Origin: Engraulis encrasicolus
Lineage: Eukaryota; Chordata; Actinopteri; Clupeiformes; Engraulidae
Length of the DNA: 64,000 bases
NCBI RefSeq assembly: GCF_034702125.1
Contig: NC_085875.1
Span: forward strand, 39,003,740-39,067,739
Direction: 5' to 3'
Program-made: the position numbers and the translations under genes
Shown: in pieces, positions 43,701 to 52,088 of the stretch
How positions within the stretch are numbered: position 1 is the stretch's first letter
Layout of the letters: every line of letters begins with the position of its first letter
Notes under the pieces: model-generated
Seen by the model: the letters and a program-made list of their open reading frames with translations, nothing else
Databases searched by the model: none
Told to the model about the DNA's origin: nothing

Positions 43701-46511
43701 ATGTGCAGGCAGCTTTACATCCACAATATCAGCTTCAGGCATTTTAATGGCTGCTGTTTCTTCTTCATCTATTGACCCATGCTGAGAAGACATACCAAAT
43801 TTAGGGAATTTGAGAGTAGGTAGTTTGAATTTACTTGGAGACTCAGGGGTATTTTTGTCCTTTGTTTCACTTTCGGGAGGAGTGGCATCTATATCTGTGT
43901 GTTTGGGCGAGGTTACATTGGCATCAACTGTTTTGGCATCAGATTTGGAGAAGCTAAATTTGGGAAACGATATTTTCCTTTTCTTCAACTTGCTGTCAAT
44001 CTCAGGTGCTTCAACTTCCCCAACTGGGCTTTTGACATCGATGTTCACCTCTGGCATTGTTACTTTACTCTGTATGTCTGTACCTGGGACATCTACCTTC
44101 ACCTCTGTCTGAGACAAGCTGATGTCTACTTTAGGCATGTCCGTGGTTACTGTTCCAGTTACACCAGAGGCAGAAACATCTACCACATCTCTAATGTTTG
44201 AAGTGTCCACTTCTCCTTTGATGGAAATGTCTTTGGCTATTTCAGGCTTTTGGATGTCCACTGTGGCCTTTGGGCCTTTCATTTGGACATCATCAACCTG
44301 AGAGACAGCTTTGGTTTCTACTGTGACTTTGGAAGTGGTCTTTTTTGGCAATTCAATTCCAGTATCTGGGAAGCGAATGTCAGGCTTTGTTACACCTAAG
44401 CTGGAAATGGACTTCTTTGATTTCTTGGATTTTTTGTCTTTTTTCTCCTTCTTGGTCTCAGTGGCTGGTGTCTCTGTTTTTCCCTCAGCTAAATGGGAAG
44501 GCGAAGTGGCAGGTTTCTTGATCTCTATACCTGACTTGACATCTGGTATTTGAACATTTGTTTTCACTATTGCCTCCATTCCTGGAATTTCAATATCCTC
44601 ACGTTTTGGGAGCTTGTATTTCATGTCAGTTGATTTGCCCACTTTAGTCAATTTAGTCTTTGTCTTTGAGCATTCAGTATGTGCTACTGTGATTGGTTCG
44701 TGGTCATGTAAATGAGCCAGTTCAACATTTGGAAGTTTGATTGAGGTTGATGGATCTTTGAGTTTAATGTTGATTGTTGGTGTTGCCATTACTTCCACTG
44801 TATCGTCAGGTAATTTAAGGCTCACATCCGTCTTTGCTTCTGAGAGCTCAGGAGGGGACGTTTCAGATGTTGCTCCAGCTTTATCTGAATCGGGTGTTAT
44901 TTCCCTGTGTGTGTGAATTCCTGACATGTCGATTCTTGGCAGTTTGAAAGTTGGCATTTTGGCAACAAGTGCTTTCACATCTTCCAGGTTGAATTCAATT
45001 TCCGATCTAGATTTTGTCTGGATCTCATCAGTCAGTGTGGTGTCATCTCTTTCATGAATCTGGGGTAATTTCATTTGCTGAATCTGTAGTGCTGCTAGTG
45101 CTGCTGCAGCCTCCATACCTGGAATTTCCAGTTCCTCCCGACTCGGAAGCTGAGGTCTAGTGCTGTCCACTTTTGTCATTTTTACTGATTCATAAGGACC
45201 AGAGTCAGACATGGCCACTTTTGGCAGTTTGAATTCTGCGTTAACTTTGCCATCAGTGGTACTGAGATCTGCCAGCACTTTTCCAATGCTTGTTTCCATT
45301 GGTGACCCAGAAACATATGAAACTTTTATATCTGTTCTGCCATCTTTGCTGTTGTCAGTGACACTTGTGTCTAGTGACCCTGATGTAGGTTGAGAAATTA
45401 CAGCTTTTGGATGAGCAAATTTCAACTCACTGTCTGTGTCCATTTCACTGGTAGCACTACCTCCACCAGAGAACTGGATTCCATTTAGGGAATCAAATGT
45501 TGTCTTTGATGTTGCTATGTCCGCCATAGGACCTCTCGTTCGAATTCCATAGCTCTCGGGTTCTTTCCATTGCTTTTCAGTCCCTTGTCCTGGAGATTTC
45601 CTCATTAAACCTATATCAGACATGTCGAGTGAAACATCTACTTTGGGCATACTCATGTCCATCTCTCCATGTCCAGTGATTCTTTTCCCCTGAATTGCTG
45701 ACTGGGTATTGATGTCCATCTGACGATCGCTGAAATCACTTTGGCTTATCACAATGTTGTCATAGGTCGAAGCATCAGATGTCCTGATGATAGTTGATTG
45801 TTCCATTTGGCTTAATGAATATGATTTTGTCTGACCTTCTATCACAGTATCAAGCAGATCCTTCCCTTGAATATGCATGCGAAGCTCAGACCGCTCCTTC
45901 GTCTTAACGCTTTCTGGGCTGCTCTTGTCTTTTTGACTGTCCTCCGCAAGAGCAGCCGTGATATCCGTTGTCTTCAGTGTGTTGTCCAGTGTGATCAACT
46001 CGACTTTATGTAAACCTTTTTCCATTTCAGGACCTGTTAAGCTTGGGAATGTGTATTCGTTTTCTGCTTTAGCAGCCTGTCTTTCGACATCCTCCTGCTC
46101 CACCACTTGAGGTTCCCCAATCAGTTGCATTTTTTCAGGAGATTGTGTGTCGGTTCCGCTTTGGTCCATCTGGTTCTCCACACCTTCCAGTATCTCCAGT
46201 GACTGCTCATCATCTCTGCTGGGATGTTCCACTGACTTGCTTCTAAGTCCCTTCATCTTGACTTTAAGCTTGAGCCTCTTCTTCTTCTTCTCTTTCCCAT
46301 CAGGGGATTTCAGTGGAGATTTCATTGGTGACTCTGTGTCACTTGTTGTTGGGCTCATCTCCAGTTTCCTTGACTCCTCAGCCTCTGATGTACTGTGGGA
46401 CCGTTTAAACCCTTTGCGCCCCTTGCTGAACGAGGGGAATTTTGGCCATGAGATTCTGGCGTCTTGTCTCTTCGGCTTGCGACCCCTCAGTTTTGGAGAG
46501 CCTCCTTCACC
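34776..46511 (-). CDS. ahnak: Giant terminal exon of the AHNAK-like gene, 3911 codons plus stop
   Basis: The exon starts after a clear acceptor (TTTGTGTCTCCTATAG) with GEGGSPKLRGRKPKRQDARI and the motif SWPKFPSFSKGRKG, common to the family just after the PDZ. It stays open for 11.7 kb. The central part is degenerate repeats. The non-repetitive C-terminus (from about 36.1 kb down) is Ser/Thr/Glu-rich and ends KRVIKRTTEEEQGEK. Long open frames on the opposite strand (for example 36310-37668) are by-products of the repeat's codon pattern, not genes. Confidence 0.93.
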   Translation of the reverse strand, partial: GEGGSPKLRGRKPKRQDARISWPKFPSFSKGRKGFKRSHSTSEAEESRKLEMSPTTSDTESPMKSPLKSPDGKEKKKKRLKLKVKMKGLRSKSVEHPSRDDEQSLEILEGVENQMDQSGTDTQSPEKMQLIGEPQVVEQEDVERQAAKAENEYTFPSLTGPEMEKGLHKVELITLDNTLKTTDITAALAEDSQKDKSSPESVKTKERSELRMHIQGKDLLDTVIEGQTKSYSLSQMEQSTIIRTSDASTYDNIVISQSDFSDRQMDINTQSAIQGKRITGHGEMDMSMPKVDVSLDMSDIGLMRKSPGQGTEKQWKEPESYGIRTRGPMADIATSKTTFDSLNGIQFSGGGSATSEMDTDSELKFAHPKAVISQPTSGSLDTSVTDNSKDGRTDIKVSYVSGSPMETSIGKVLADLSTTDGKVNAEFKLPKVAMSDSGPYESVKMTKVDSTRPQLPSREELEIPGMEAAAALAALQIQQMKLPQIHERDDTTLTDEIQTKSRSEIEFNLEDVKALVAKMPTFKLPRIDMSGIHTHREITPDSDKAGATSETSPPELSEAKTDVSLKLPDDTVEVMATPTINIKLKDPSTSIKLPNVELAHLHDHEPITVAHTECSKTKTKLTKVGKSTDMKYKLPKREDIEIPGMEAIVKTNVQIPDVKSGIEIKKPATSPSHLAEGKTETPATETKKEKKDKKSKKSKKSISSLGVTKPDIRFPDTGIELPKKTTSKVTVETKAVSQVDDVQMKGPKATVDIQKPEIAKDISIKGEVDTSNIRDVVDVSASGVTGTVTTDMPKVDISLSQTEVKVDVPGTDIQSKVTMPEVNIDVKSPVGEVEAPEIDSKLKKRKISFPKFSFSKSDAKTVDANVTSPKHTDIDATPPESETKDKNTPESPSKFKLPTLKFPKFGMSSQHGSIDEEETAAIKMPEADIVDVKLPAHDVSLRGDQTIPSVEVSVPDSDTVGKIDVNKPLSITTEGPEVILSISQPDVGIPSVDISIKPSIDLETKEVEQPSAELKAEPVEMEIKSQEGKGFKMPKFGIGMPKVKGPEIDITITKTQVQVPEGKAEVEAEVADASSAKAVIDVPDVDIDLPSVDVKDGPADIDMSVEVEGKDGDVKMKKRFSFPKFGFSRSESKGSDMDAEISKGETTATIADVKETDTKTHESESASKDKGSSPTKFKLPTLKFPKFGMSPTKVQAEGIDVDVVKTIPEEEILEVTVQGHDVSVSGDIATKELKLTASANVDVPATDAEVPETKMETHELDTKTAEGSKFKMPKFGISLPKVKGPEISMSVTKPEVEVSVPEGKLEVKSGDAEIVVPSADAEVGDAAGLEDKGIDIKFKMPQMSLPKIGIAKPEVKATEIDAAPKVDISLSDGEVKIKDDLQAQVKMDITSVEQKVDLKEPDIDIKGPEVELKDSTALSSSPSKFKLPSFKFPKFGVSTPKVKVDTAELTADAKSPEVKLTGLETTMPTLDLSVSARLPETDISMPKVKIDGQKPHVDLDVKVPDMPDMKTSSLQIDPPEANISISAEGPSVSTDIVIPSADVLKEREITVNPGKIELKLPKVEGSALEGDAEITETNVQGPDGGQFKMPKFGISLPKVTVPDLSMSVSKPDAPESEAKIEIKVPDAEIEAPSIETELIQADTKDLDAKMKKRKISFPKFGFSKPEVKAPEVDVTLPKVDISLSGGEIKEPRVDANIAEEPEIKADLEITSPSKFKLPTFKLPKIGVSASKGVPELPEVDAQLETAELKISGSLPVIEGEGPGLEVVVPSLDVSLPEGRVDVEAPKVDVEAPLTRGKVDMPVVDVKMKRPSFSFPKFGLSRAEAKALEVDIPEGQVEVTQTDLDAKISEAEVQLKDANITSPTKFKLPTIKLPKIGVSRDTVEIPTAVDVKAPEVSLGDASFTISGDTPVVEVEGQGMDVKIPDAEVDAESLDMKLKLPKFGISLPKVKGPEVDVSVPKTDVDVSLPEVKADVEIPSVEVKGELPDASLKDINIKVKKPGFSFPKFGFSKPEVKGAELDVSLPKTDISVKGKTDLTLPEVEARIAEGSIEAKDSKGIDMKVKRPSFSFPRFGFSKPDVKASDIDTKIPEVNISLPEATVEVKAPEIDVKVQGDIEQKDANIHTSPSKFKLPTITFPKIGVSAPKVSVEAPSVDVDVKAPEVNLPDLEVKASADVPEVDLKGQTVQTQLPSIDVSTDIEAPEVDGQGSKFKLPSFGISLPKVKGPEFDISVTKPESDVSLPEGKVDVDVTLPEGKMEVPAADAKGAEVKIKKPSFSFPKFGLSKPDVKIPDVEVNVPDVEVNMPDVDLSLPEAKVEIKGPEIDFNIPEGDVEHKDMTIQTSPTKFKLPSFKFPKIGMTAPKGSVEAPSIDVDAKGPDVNLTDAELVSGTLPDIDIQGQNVDVQPPSADVSVDVEGSKFKLPKFGISLSKVKGPEFEVSAEKTDVDVSLSKELDVDVSLPELTAEAPQVDSKGIDVKIKKPSFSFPKFGSSKPEVKVPDMEVNIPEVDISIPEVKMEVKEPEAEIKTPDKNIHTSPSKFKLPTFKMPKIGVSTSKGSIEAPSVDISVKAAEVNLPETELKVSGEVPEVDFKGVDVQPPSIDTDVHVEGPEVESSKMKLPKFGIALPKVKGPEVEASISKPDVDISLPEGTVQVEASLPEGTEVQLEGTEIKMKRGFSFPKFGFSKPDIKAPEVDVSLPKVEVSLPEGKVEVKEAPEGDVQLKDAGAVTSPTKFKLPTFKFPKIGVSAPKTEVDVDVKAPDVSVTDAELKVSVDIPTVDVKGQAVDVEVKAETPEVDTKGIDVKTKRPSFSFPKFGMSKQAVKATDVDVTLPEADVSLPKADIEVQDTAINVEVAESEVELKDTNISGSPSKFKLPTIKFPKFGITAPKVTIETESLDASITKPDINMPDTEGGVAGDVSSVITVPTVDIKAPTVDVNIKTEDVDIKGEGSQFKLPQFGIELPKVKGPEVTVTKTDMTLPEAEVDIKVDGSDAEKASATVKVDLPGVDAKGIAVDIKKPSFSLPKFGFSKPDAKTPEIDTTLPQADMSLPEDSHGASKLDIDVEAEVKDATASGSPSKFKLPTIKLPTFGVTVPKIEPQESDVQVRVPDVPEVEMKVSVEPVSIDIPIHAQECDVDVETGGVGTKGHGIKFKLPTFDVALPKVKGPEITMPEGEGSLPESKLELEGAMEGPSVEAQVDMPEIDVTAKTPGFSFPKFGFGKPEVKSPGREGKTPQADVSKPEVTSEVQDVSLGIRSPQKESATSSPTKFKLPTFKLPTFGGSPVKSPVEVTVDSSLPQGAAEVKMADADIKASASGETTDLDKSEITVEVKPRMSFPKFSFSKPTVKAPEVDLTLPSAAVTLPEESLEAEIDVKAPETEYKDDAATVTSPSKFKLPTIKLPKFGTSPITPTEVEVSLPKVDSSSTVKSSETQDIPAVEGTVASGTSTPTGEGKAIGSPSKFKMPTFKMPKFSYSRTKPEEGAKSPSDAKPEDSPMETGDKDSSQVTDTSPKFTLPTVKDVLQSFDVEFHVPTLDGTDETKGDTPQPGEGELRPAVSGLKQDMEASVDAQEKSKFALTFSTQGLTLTSKESGKVTKTDVTITECTKEEQVLEPQTEQKLQDTKEPQPQSSPEKGSWFKFPKFPSPTKSVKLIEGGVGKTSEEHEQNIDSDNVETDVSTSWSVRSSDAFADDSSAPTTEQIITSPTRVTVKYAEPVSAGTGNFTSKIITSTARTELISMEPDLPEKVNISFSSDSSSVDTLRQQSGAYHIITSNVQTLPNTQQAMLLSGLETQALQSLPLEQLIVKTTTSPWSVQETSTMQEGSIVVEKRIIKEVSGESSETMVITQKTCMLDADSGEPISSLAASSSQALRDIVRTEKMNFFEGKDMPQESTVVTSVVTTEKRVIKRTTEEEQGEK

Positions 46512-49457
46512 CTATAGGAGACACAAAAAATAGGCTGTATTCCGAACATCTTTTTTGCTTCATTAAATGTTATTATAATTTAGTATTTCATAACTTGGTA
46601 ACTGTATCAGGAAAATTGGTAATTACCTCAGGTCGATCTGTTTCTGCCTCGTCTTGGATTGTGGGCTCTGGTGGTTTGCGCTTTAGGCAAAGGTCCATTT
46701 TATAAGCCTGAGCATGCTCTAGAATCTGAAGAGCATCTTCGTAGGACACATTATCAAAGTAAACTGTAGCACTCAGGATCTGATCACCTAAAAAGACAAG
46801 AGTTGTATGTTAGGTTTTTTTATGAGCCTATATATGCAATACAATATGTGTACACAATACAGCACATAAAGTGCATGTATTCCATTAAAAAAATATTACA
46901 GTTGGGGGCGCTGTGGCGTAGCGTGCTAAGCCCCCCACATTTGGGCTTGCATGCCCACCCTCGGGGACCCCGGTTCGAGTCCGGCCGGGGTCATTTCCCG
47001 ATCCTCCCCTGTCTCTCTGCCCCATTCGCTTCCTGTCAACATCATCAACTGTCTTGTCAAATAAAGGCATAAACGCCCCTAAAAATGTATATATTAAAAA
47101 AAAATTACAGTTAATCCAAAACTCATTTTACCCTCTTTGACACGGAGGTTCTTTGAAGCTGGCGAGTCCGGCTTTAGTTCCTTGATAAAGATTCCATCCT
47201 TCCCTCCTCCTGTGACCACCAAGCCCTCAGCACAGGCTTCCTTTGCGGTTTGGACAAGCACGCTTGGGTCTCCATTCTCAAGCTCCTGCATAACGGATGT
47301 CAAGAGTTAGTTGTAACATGTACTGTATTTATTAGTATAATACAGTTAAGTTGTTCAGTTATAACAATTCTGAAGGGTTGTAATGACAACTGTCCTCTCT
47401 GATTACTTTAATTAGCATAACAGTTCAGGGTTCCCCCCAGCACTTTATAGTTAAGGTAGCCCACCTTGACAAGGTCGGTAAATACCTTGTAGGTGAGAAT
47501 TTTGTATTGTGAATGTAATTCCTTTACTAAATTAGTACAGTATTTTTGGGATTTTCATTTGCATCACATCTCATATGAAGCTACACTAATGATGACAGTC
47601 GTGTCTGATATTGGCTACCACATATCTGGCATCATTCATATTTGTTTGGATGCAACAATTATATTTCAGCATTGTATTTAAGCAGTTTGAGCCTCCAGAT
47701 GAAGTTACTTACGTCCATCTCACTCATTCTACCAGAGGGACAGAACAGGGATCCAAATCCAACCTTCTTTCCTTTTTTGATGCTGCCTGTCTTGTGGACA
47801 GGGTCATAGAAGTCGTCCTCACCCTTTTGGAAGAAAGCAACATACTAATAAGTATGGCTCCCTTGCCATATAAATAGTAATAGTACGAATGATTGAACAA
47901 TTTCTGGTTGGACAAGGATTGAAGGTATCCCCCGCACATACTATGAATGTCTTCACATCTTTTAATCACAACCACAAAGACATATCCCACATGGTTTAGC
48001 CTAGGGCTGGGTGGTTTTGGAAAAAATTAGCATCACGGTTTTCTTGATGAAAATTGATATCACGGTTTTCTGCACGGTTTTTTGATATGCGACGATTTCC
48101 CCCCAAATCTTAATCTTTCTGAGGAAAAGATCTCAAATTAAATGTTAAAATGAGATAAAATCATGAATTTAAATTAATCTCCATTTATATTTTATATTTT
48201 TTTCATTTCAATAATATTTTCTATTATAGTTTATATTTCCCTATCCAAGAAAGTCTCAGATTAGAGAAAATGCAGCATTTTATAAAATAACCTAAAATCT
48301 TGACCAGGGTGCCATAGATTTTTCAAGGAAGAAGGGTTAAATGATTATAAGCAGCTGTTTTGGGCTTTTTTCCAAGACAGCCCAAAACAGCTTATTTCGT
48401 TCTACACCTGGCAACACGAATTGCTTATTTGTCGTTCTACACCTGGCAACACATCCGGCGTGTTGCGCTGCCGCTGCACTAGCGAGTGAACAACAGTGGG
48501 ACAAAAACAAAACGGACTGAAGACAGACACGGAAAACAAACGGATTTACTAGACATTGTGTGCATATTGTCTTTCAATTAAAGTCCAAATACAACGTAGA
48601 AGGTATTTTGTCCAGTAGTTTGTGTCATATTGCGATGTGTTTCGCTCCTATTTTGCCCCCAAATCATTTCAAACAAATATAGCAATGTCTGCCCATTGCA
48701 TTTGAAAGCTAGGCTACTTTAGCTTATAAGCAGTCTTAACAGCAGCGCGCACAACAGTTGGGATGGTAATTAAATACAGTTAAGAATCAGATAACTGTTG
48801 TAGCCTGTTAACATAGCACCACATAGAATTGCCTTTTATTTAACTTTGTGAGATCAAAGGTAGGCTAAATGAATTGAAATGTTTGTCATGATTCATCCAT
48901 GCCATGTGTGTTCATCATGTTTCACTCTCACTAGCCTCTAGCGCGTAACCAATTATTTTATTAGTTCAATCAACATCTTACATTGTGGTGACATTCCCTA
49001 GTAGAACAGCAACAACAGTGGACTTAGCAGAGTTGAAATGAAGTGTCAGAGATTATGAATTAGAAGAATCTTTGGAAGTGTGACACGGAGTATGAAGCTC
49101 ACGCACATAACATAGTAGGCTATAAACAACATCATCAAAACCGTCTCTTATCAAAAAGAGAACCTTGTGTAGTGTAAACCGAGATCACGGTTTTTAAACC
49201 GTACACCGCCCAGCTCTAGTCTAGCCAATCAAAGTCCCATGAACAAAGCCGCTTGCCAATAGCTCTGATCATCTCTTCCAGTATCTCTCACAACAACGAA
49301 GGCCTATCTCAGGCTTATTTCAGTTTATAGTCAACACCTGTCACAACATCACCTGTTTTTCGATGTACTTCTCTGCAGCCGGAAACTCCTCCACTGGGGA
49401 CGATCCCTGTGGCCGTGGTCTCTCCCCCTCTACAAACTCTGGTGGCTCCTCACATAC
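34776..49457 (-). CDS. ahnak: AHNAK/periaxin-family giant scaffold protein (5 coding exons seen, 5' end missing)
   Basis: Coding exons in transcript order are 49457-49353 (35 codons), 47823-47713 (37 codons), 47285-47132, 46787-46627 and 46511-34776. All junctions have AG/GT and consistent phase (0,0,1,0), giving at least 4088 residues. The first exon reads ERPRPQGSSPVEEFPAAEKY. The third and fourth together form a PDZ domain: VTGGGKDGIFIKELKPDSPA, then DQILSATVYFDN and YEDALQILEHAQAYK. The PDZ resembles periaxin, while the huge repetitive last exon is AHNAK-like. From the family: AHNAK is a membrane-cytoskeleton scaffold that binds annexin A2/S100A10 and calcium-channel subunits. Basic stretches (KKEKKDKKSKKSKKS; GKEKKKKRLKLKVKMK) could be nuclear or membrane signals. 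The initiator exon is not identified and may lie above 49.5 kb. Confidence 0.88.
36100..43990 (-). repeat. AHNAK-type coding repeats in a three-motif higher-order array
   Basis: Three motifs alternate. Motif (a) is SPSKFKLPTFKFPKIGVS-like, motif (b) is KFKLPKFGISLPKVKGPE-like and motif (c) is PSFSFPKFGFSKPEVK-like. They are separated by acidic VDVSLPEGKVEV-type beta-prone linkers. I count about nine (b) motifs and a dozen or more (c) motifs, so supermodules are roughly 200-260 residues. The module order is mostly kept, with some motifs missing toward both ends. Confidence 0.85.
46904..47103 (+). mobile_element. tRNA-derived SINE in an AHNAK-like intron, with target duplication
   Basis: It has a tRNA-like head (GGCGCTGTGGCGTAGCG, then GGTTCGAGTCCGG), a CCCATTCGCTTCCTGTC body and an A-rich tail with AATAAA. 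It is flanked by the 9-bp repeat ATTACAGTT at 46895-46903 and 47104-47112. It lies antisense to the gene, about 20 bp downstream of the donor of the PDZ exon 47285-47132. Confidence 0.88.
48002..49218. mobile_element. Non-autonomous hAT-like element with 8-bp target duplication
   Basis: The ends TAGGGCTGGGTGG and CCGCCCAGCTCTA are inverted repeats with two mismatches. They are flanked by GTTTAGCC (47994-48001) and GTCTAGCC (49219-49226), an 8-bp duplication with one change. Subterminal ATCACGGTTTT motifs occur near both ends. Size, TIR and 8-bp TSD fit hAT. No transposase frame remains. It lies in the intron between AHNAK-like exons 49457-49353 and 47823-47713. Confidence 0.8.
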
Positions 49458-49871
49458 CTTATGGTTCACATGGGGGAAGGGACAAAAGGTACAGCACAAA
49501 CCACACAAACATGGCCAGAAAAGGAGGTCAGTGAGATAGAGAGAGAGAGTCAGGCAACAAAAAGATTGGGAATAGGTGTTTGTTTCATTAATTAATCATA
49601 TTATTTGCTATACACTTTTCATTGATAATGTGTTGTGTTGATTGGTGAGGTCACATGGTAAGGGAAACACTGACTAATGGCTCGTTCAAAAAGTCGAGAA
49701 TCCCAAGAAAGCCGACCTAAAACCTCGGGAAAGTGGGCGTGAACATTTGGTGACGCAATGTCAGATCGATAATTATCGAGGTTGATCTCTGGCGGAAGTA
49801 TAGAACAACTAGTTCCCGAGCTTGTGTTTTGTGTGACGACACATGCATCATCAACATGGCGCCCATGCATG

Positions 49872-51213
49872 TGTAGCAGAATGGGTGTCGGGCCCCTTTA
49901 AGCCACGGCAGCAATCTGCCATGGCATTGGTGCGTCATGTGGCAGGTGCACCAATGGGTAGGATATGTGTCATCTTTAAAAGCAGGGCACCAGGCACACT
50001 TTTGAGTTGGCAGCTTTATTTTCTGGTAGTGTCAATTTCGATTGAGCCTGATCGTTGGCGCTGGTTGCCCCGAGCCGGTATGCTCTTGCGCGCACGGAGA
50101 AGTGGCAATTATGTGAAGCGAAGTGTGGTTACGCTGCGTGACTTCTGGAGTGTTACCGAGGCACTCCAACGCTGGTGTTGGCATTGACTACTTTTTGTGG
50201 TATGTTGGCCATCTTTTCCCGACTTTGGGAATTATATTAATTGTGCCGTGTAATTTACTGCCTGCATTGCATCGTTAGGATTACCGGGGTTCGCGGCCAT
50301 TCCCCCAGGTGTGGCTATGGAAGACGATGCTGCTTTATAGGATGAGGACCAATATGGTATGTTGTCGCCATCATGCCTTTGTATAAATAATGTGAAATTG
50401 GACTGTCACTCATCCCCTGTCTGTATTAGCTTTTGTGTGCAGGTGGCCTGGTGATTTCCCATACATGGGGCTGATGGCGTTGATGGGTTGCTGTTTTGTT
50501 TAGCCTTGTGTTTTATCTGAACTGTGGTGCGCAAAGTGCGCGTTACACCGGGTGCTTGCTGTGTGTGGACAATTTGCTTTTTGTTTGTTTTACTACTCGC
50601 GTCGAAGACTTGAGCGATCCCTCCTGCATGGGTGCCGCGAGGGGGGGGAAGGTGGTACAGATTCCAAGGGCCCAACAGCACTGACAGGGCCCTTGGACGG
50701 ATGCTGATAACATAATTTGTCATTTTGGGGGCCCAAAATTTGAATCTTTCACGGGGCCCAACATTTTTAGCGGCGCCCCTGCCTCCTGTCTTGTCATTTG
50801 TTTGTACTGATTTATCTGGTTGTCTGTTTCCTTTGTCTGTGCATTGCACTTGTAGCCTACCCTAGACTCCAGGTTTGCCGTGTACTAACATTATGTTTGT
50901 CGTGCCATTTATCTAACCTGTTTACTGTGCTCTTTAACTAGCTGTGTAGTGTACTGTGTAATTATTGGCGTCGCCGGTGTGTAAAGTCCAGGCCATTCTG
51001 GCTCATGCATGTGTTACTGCCAACATTGTCCTTGATGTCTGTTATATCTGCATGTGATCTTAACGATTTTGCATTTTTATAACTGCTGTAAATAAAAATA
51101 ATGGATTAATTGTTCCTAGTTGCCCGTCTCTGTGGTCCTTAGCGAACCTGTTGTGCCTTTTGTTAATTCATATTCTGAGGGCGAAATTCCCTCAGTGGCG
51201 TAGTGGTGCTACA
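49872..51213 (+). mobile_element. Candidate solo LTR
   Basis: The 1342-bp block opens TGTAGCAG and closes GTGCTACA, so it has TG...CA ends within a short inverted repeat. Inside are a TATA-like TTTAAAA (49975-49981) and AATAAA (51091-51096) about 120 bp before the right end, the expected order for an LTR. No clean target duplication is seen and no internal retroviral-type genes adjoin it. A younger element may be nested at about 50627-50783 (GGTGCCGCGAGG ... CGGCGCCCC). Confidence 0.45.
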
Positions 51214-51965
51214 TACATCAAAAATTAGTAATTAATTCCTGGGTTAATTAGCATCTAAGGTCCACTTGGCTACACATGCAAGTGGCATGTGTAATAAATG
51301 CTAAAATGTCATCTTGTAATCACTATCAACAACACCAGTTAATGCCATTCAATTGCAGATGTACATATGTCAGTAATGCTGGTCTCTGACTGTTTAATTT
51401 AGATTACTTCAGCTAAAATGATATGTTGTGGATGTGGAGGCTCAAGTTTAGGTGAAAAAAAGAAAAGAGGACCAAAACAAAACAGGCATGATTCCCAATT
51501 GTTCCGGGATCAGTGGCGTTCATGCGCCAAAGTCCAGAGCTCGGTTGTCACATGAGCAGTGTCGTCAGCTGTCTCGAGAGGTCCTGAGCCCGTGAAGGCA
51601 ACATAACAGTCAGGGTTTTAGTGATGTCACCACTTGTCACTAATTGATTAATTGTGCACACCACCACAATCACACCCTGCTTTTGGGGAGGCGGCGGTTT
51701 TCACATCCCATGGTTATACATGCCATTATTTTGGATTAAGAGTCAGAAATGTTCTGGTATGGCCAGGAAATGGCACTACATTAAATCTTAAACAAGAAAC
51801 ATGCATGTGTATAAGAATCAGAAATGTTATTTGTTTGCTCACTGAATCATCTTCAGTTTCCCGTTCTGGTCCTCTCAGCCTCCTCCCAGCTCCTGGTCAA
51901 AACAAATGACAGGACAAAACTCAACAACTATTGCTGAGAAACATTAATGCTGTAAAAACACAACT

Positions 51966-52088
51966 GGGGTGCATTTCTCAAAAGCGTAGTTGCCAACTAC
52001 GTTAGCTACTTTGTTGGTTGCAATGCAATTTTCCATTGGCAACTACCCAAGTTGCTAACTGCTAGCAACTACGCTTTAAATGCACCCC
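51966..52088. mobile_element. Short foldback MITE with GGGGTGCATTT ends
   Basis: The left end GGGGTGCATTTCTCAAAAGC and the right end (GCTTTAAATGCACCCC) are inverted repeats on a 123-bp element. Inner GTAGTTGC/GCAACTAC motifs also fold back. No ORF. Confidence 0.7.

Noticed and set aside
36310..44201. Long open frames on the plus strand opposite the AHNAK-like exon (245 to 452 codons)
   Set aside because: They mirror the repeat structure of the minus-strand coding exon and consist of Ser/Thr/Phe/Gly-rich reverse reads of KFKLP/FPKFG repeats. They have no independent domain.
49619..49938. Minus-strand open frames of 73-83 codons near the AHNAK-like 5' side, considered as the missing first exon
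   Set aside because: They lack the expected splice donor in frame with 49457 and show no family-like N-terminal motif.
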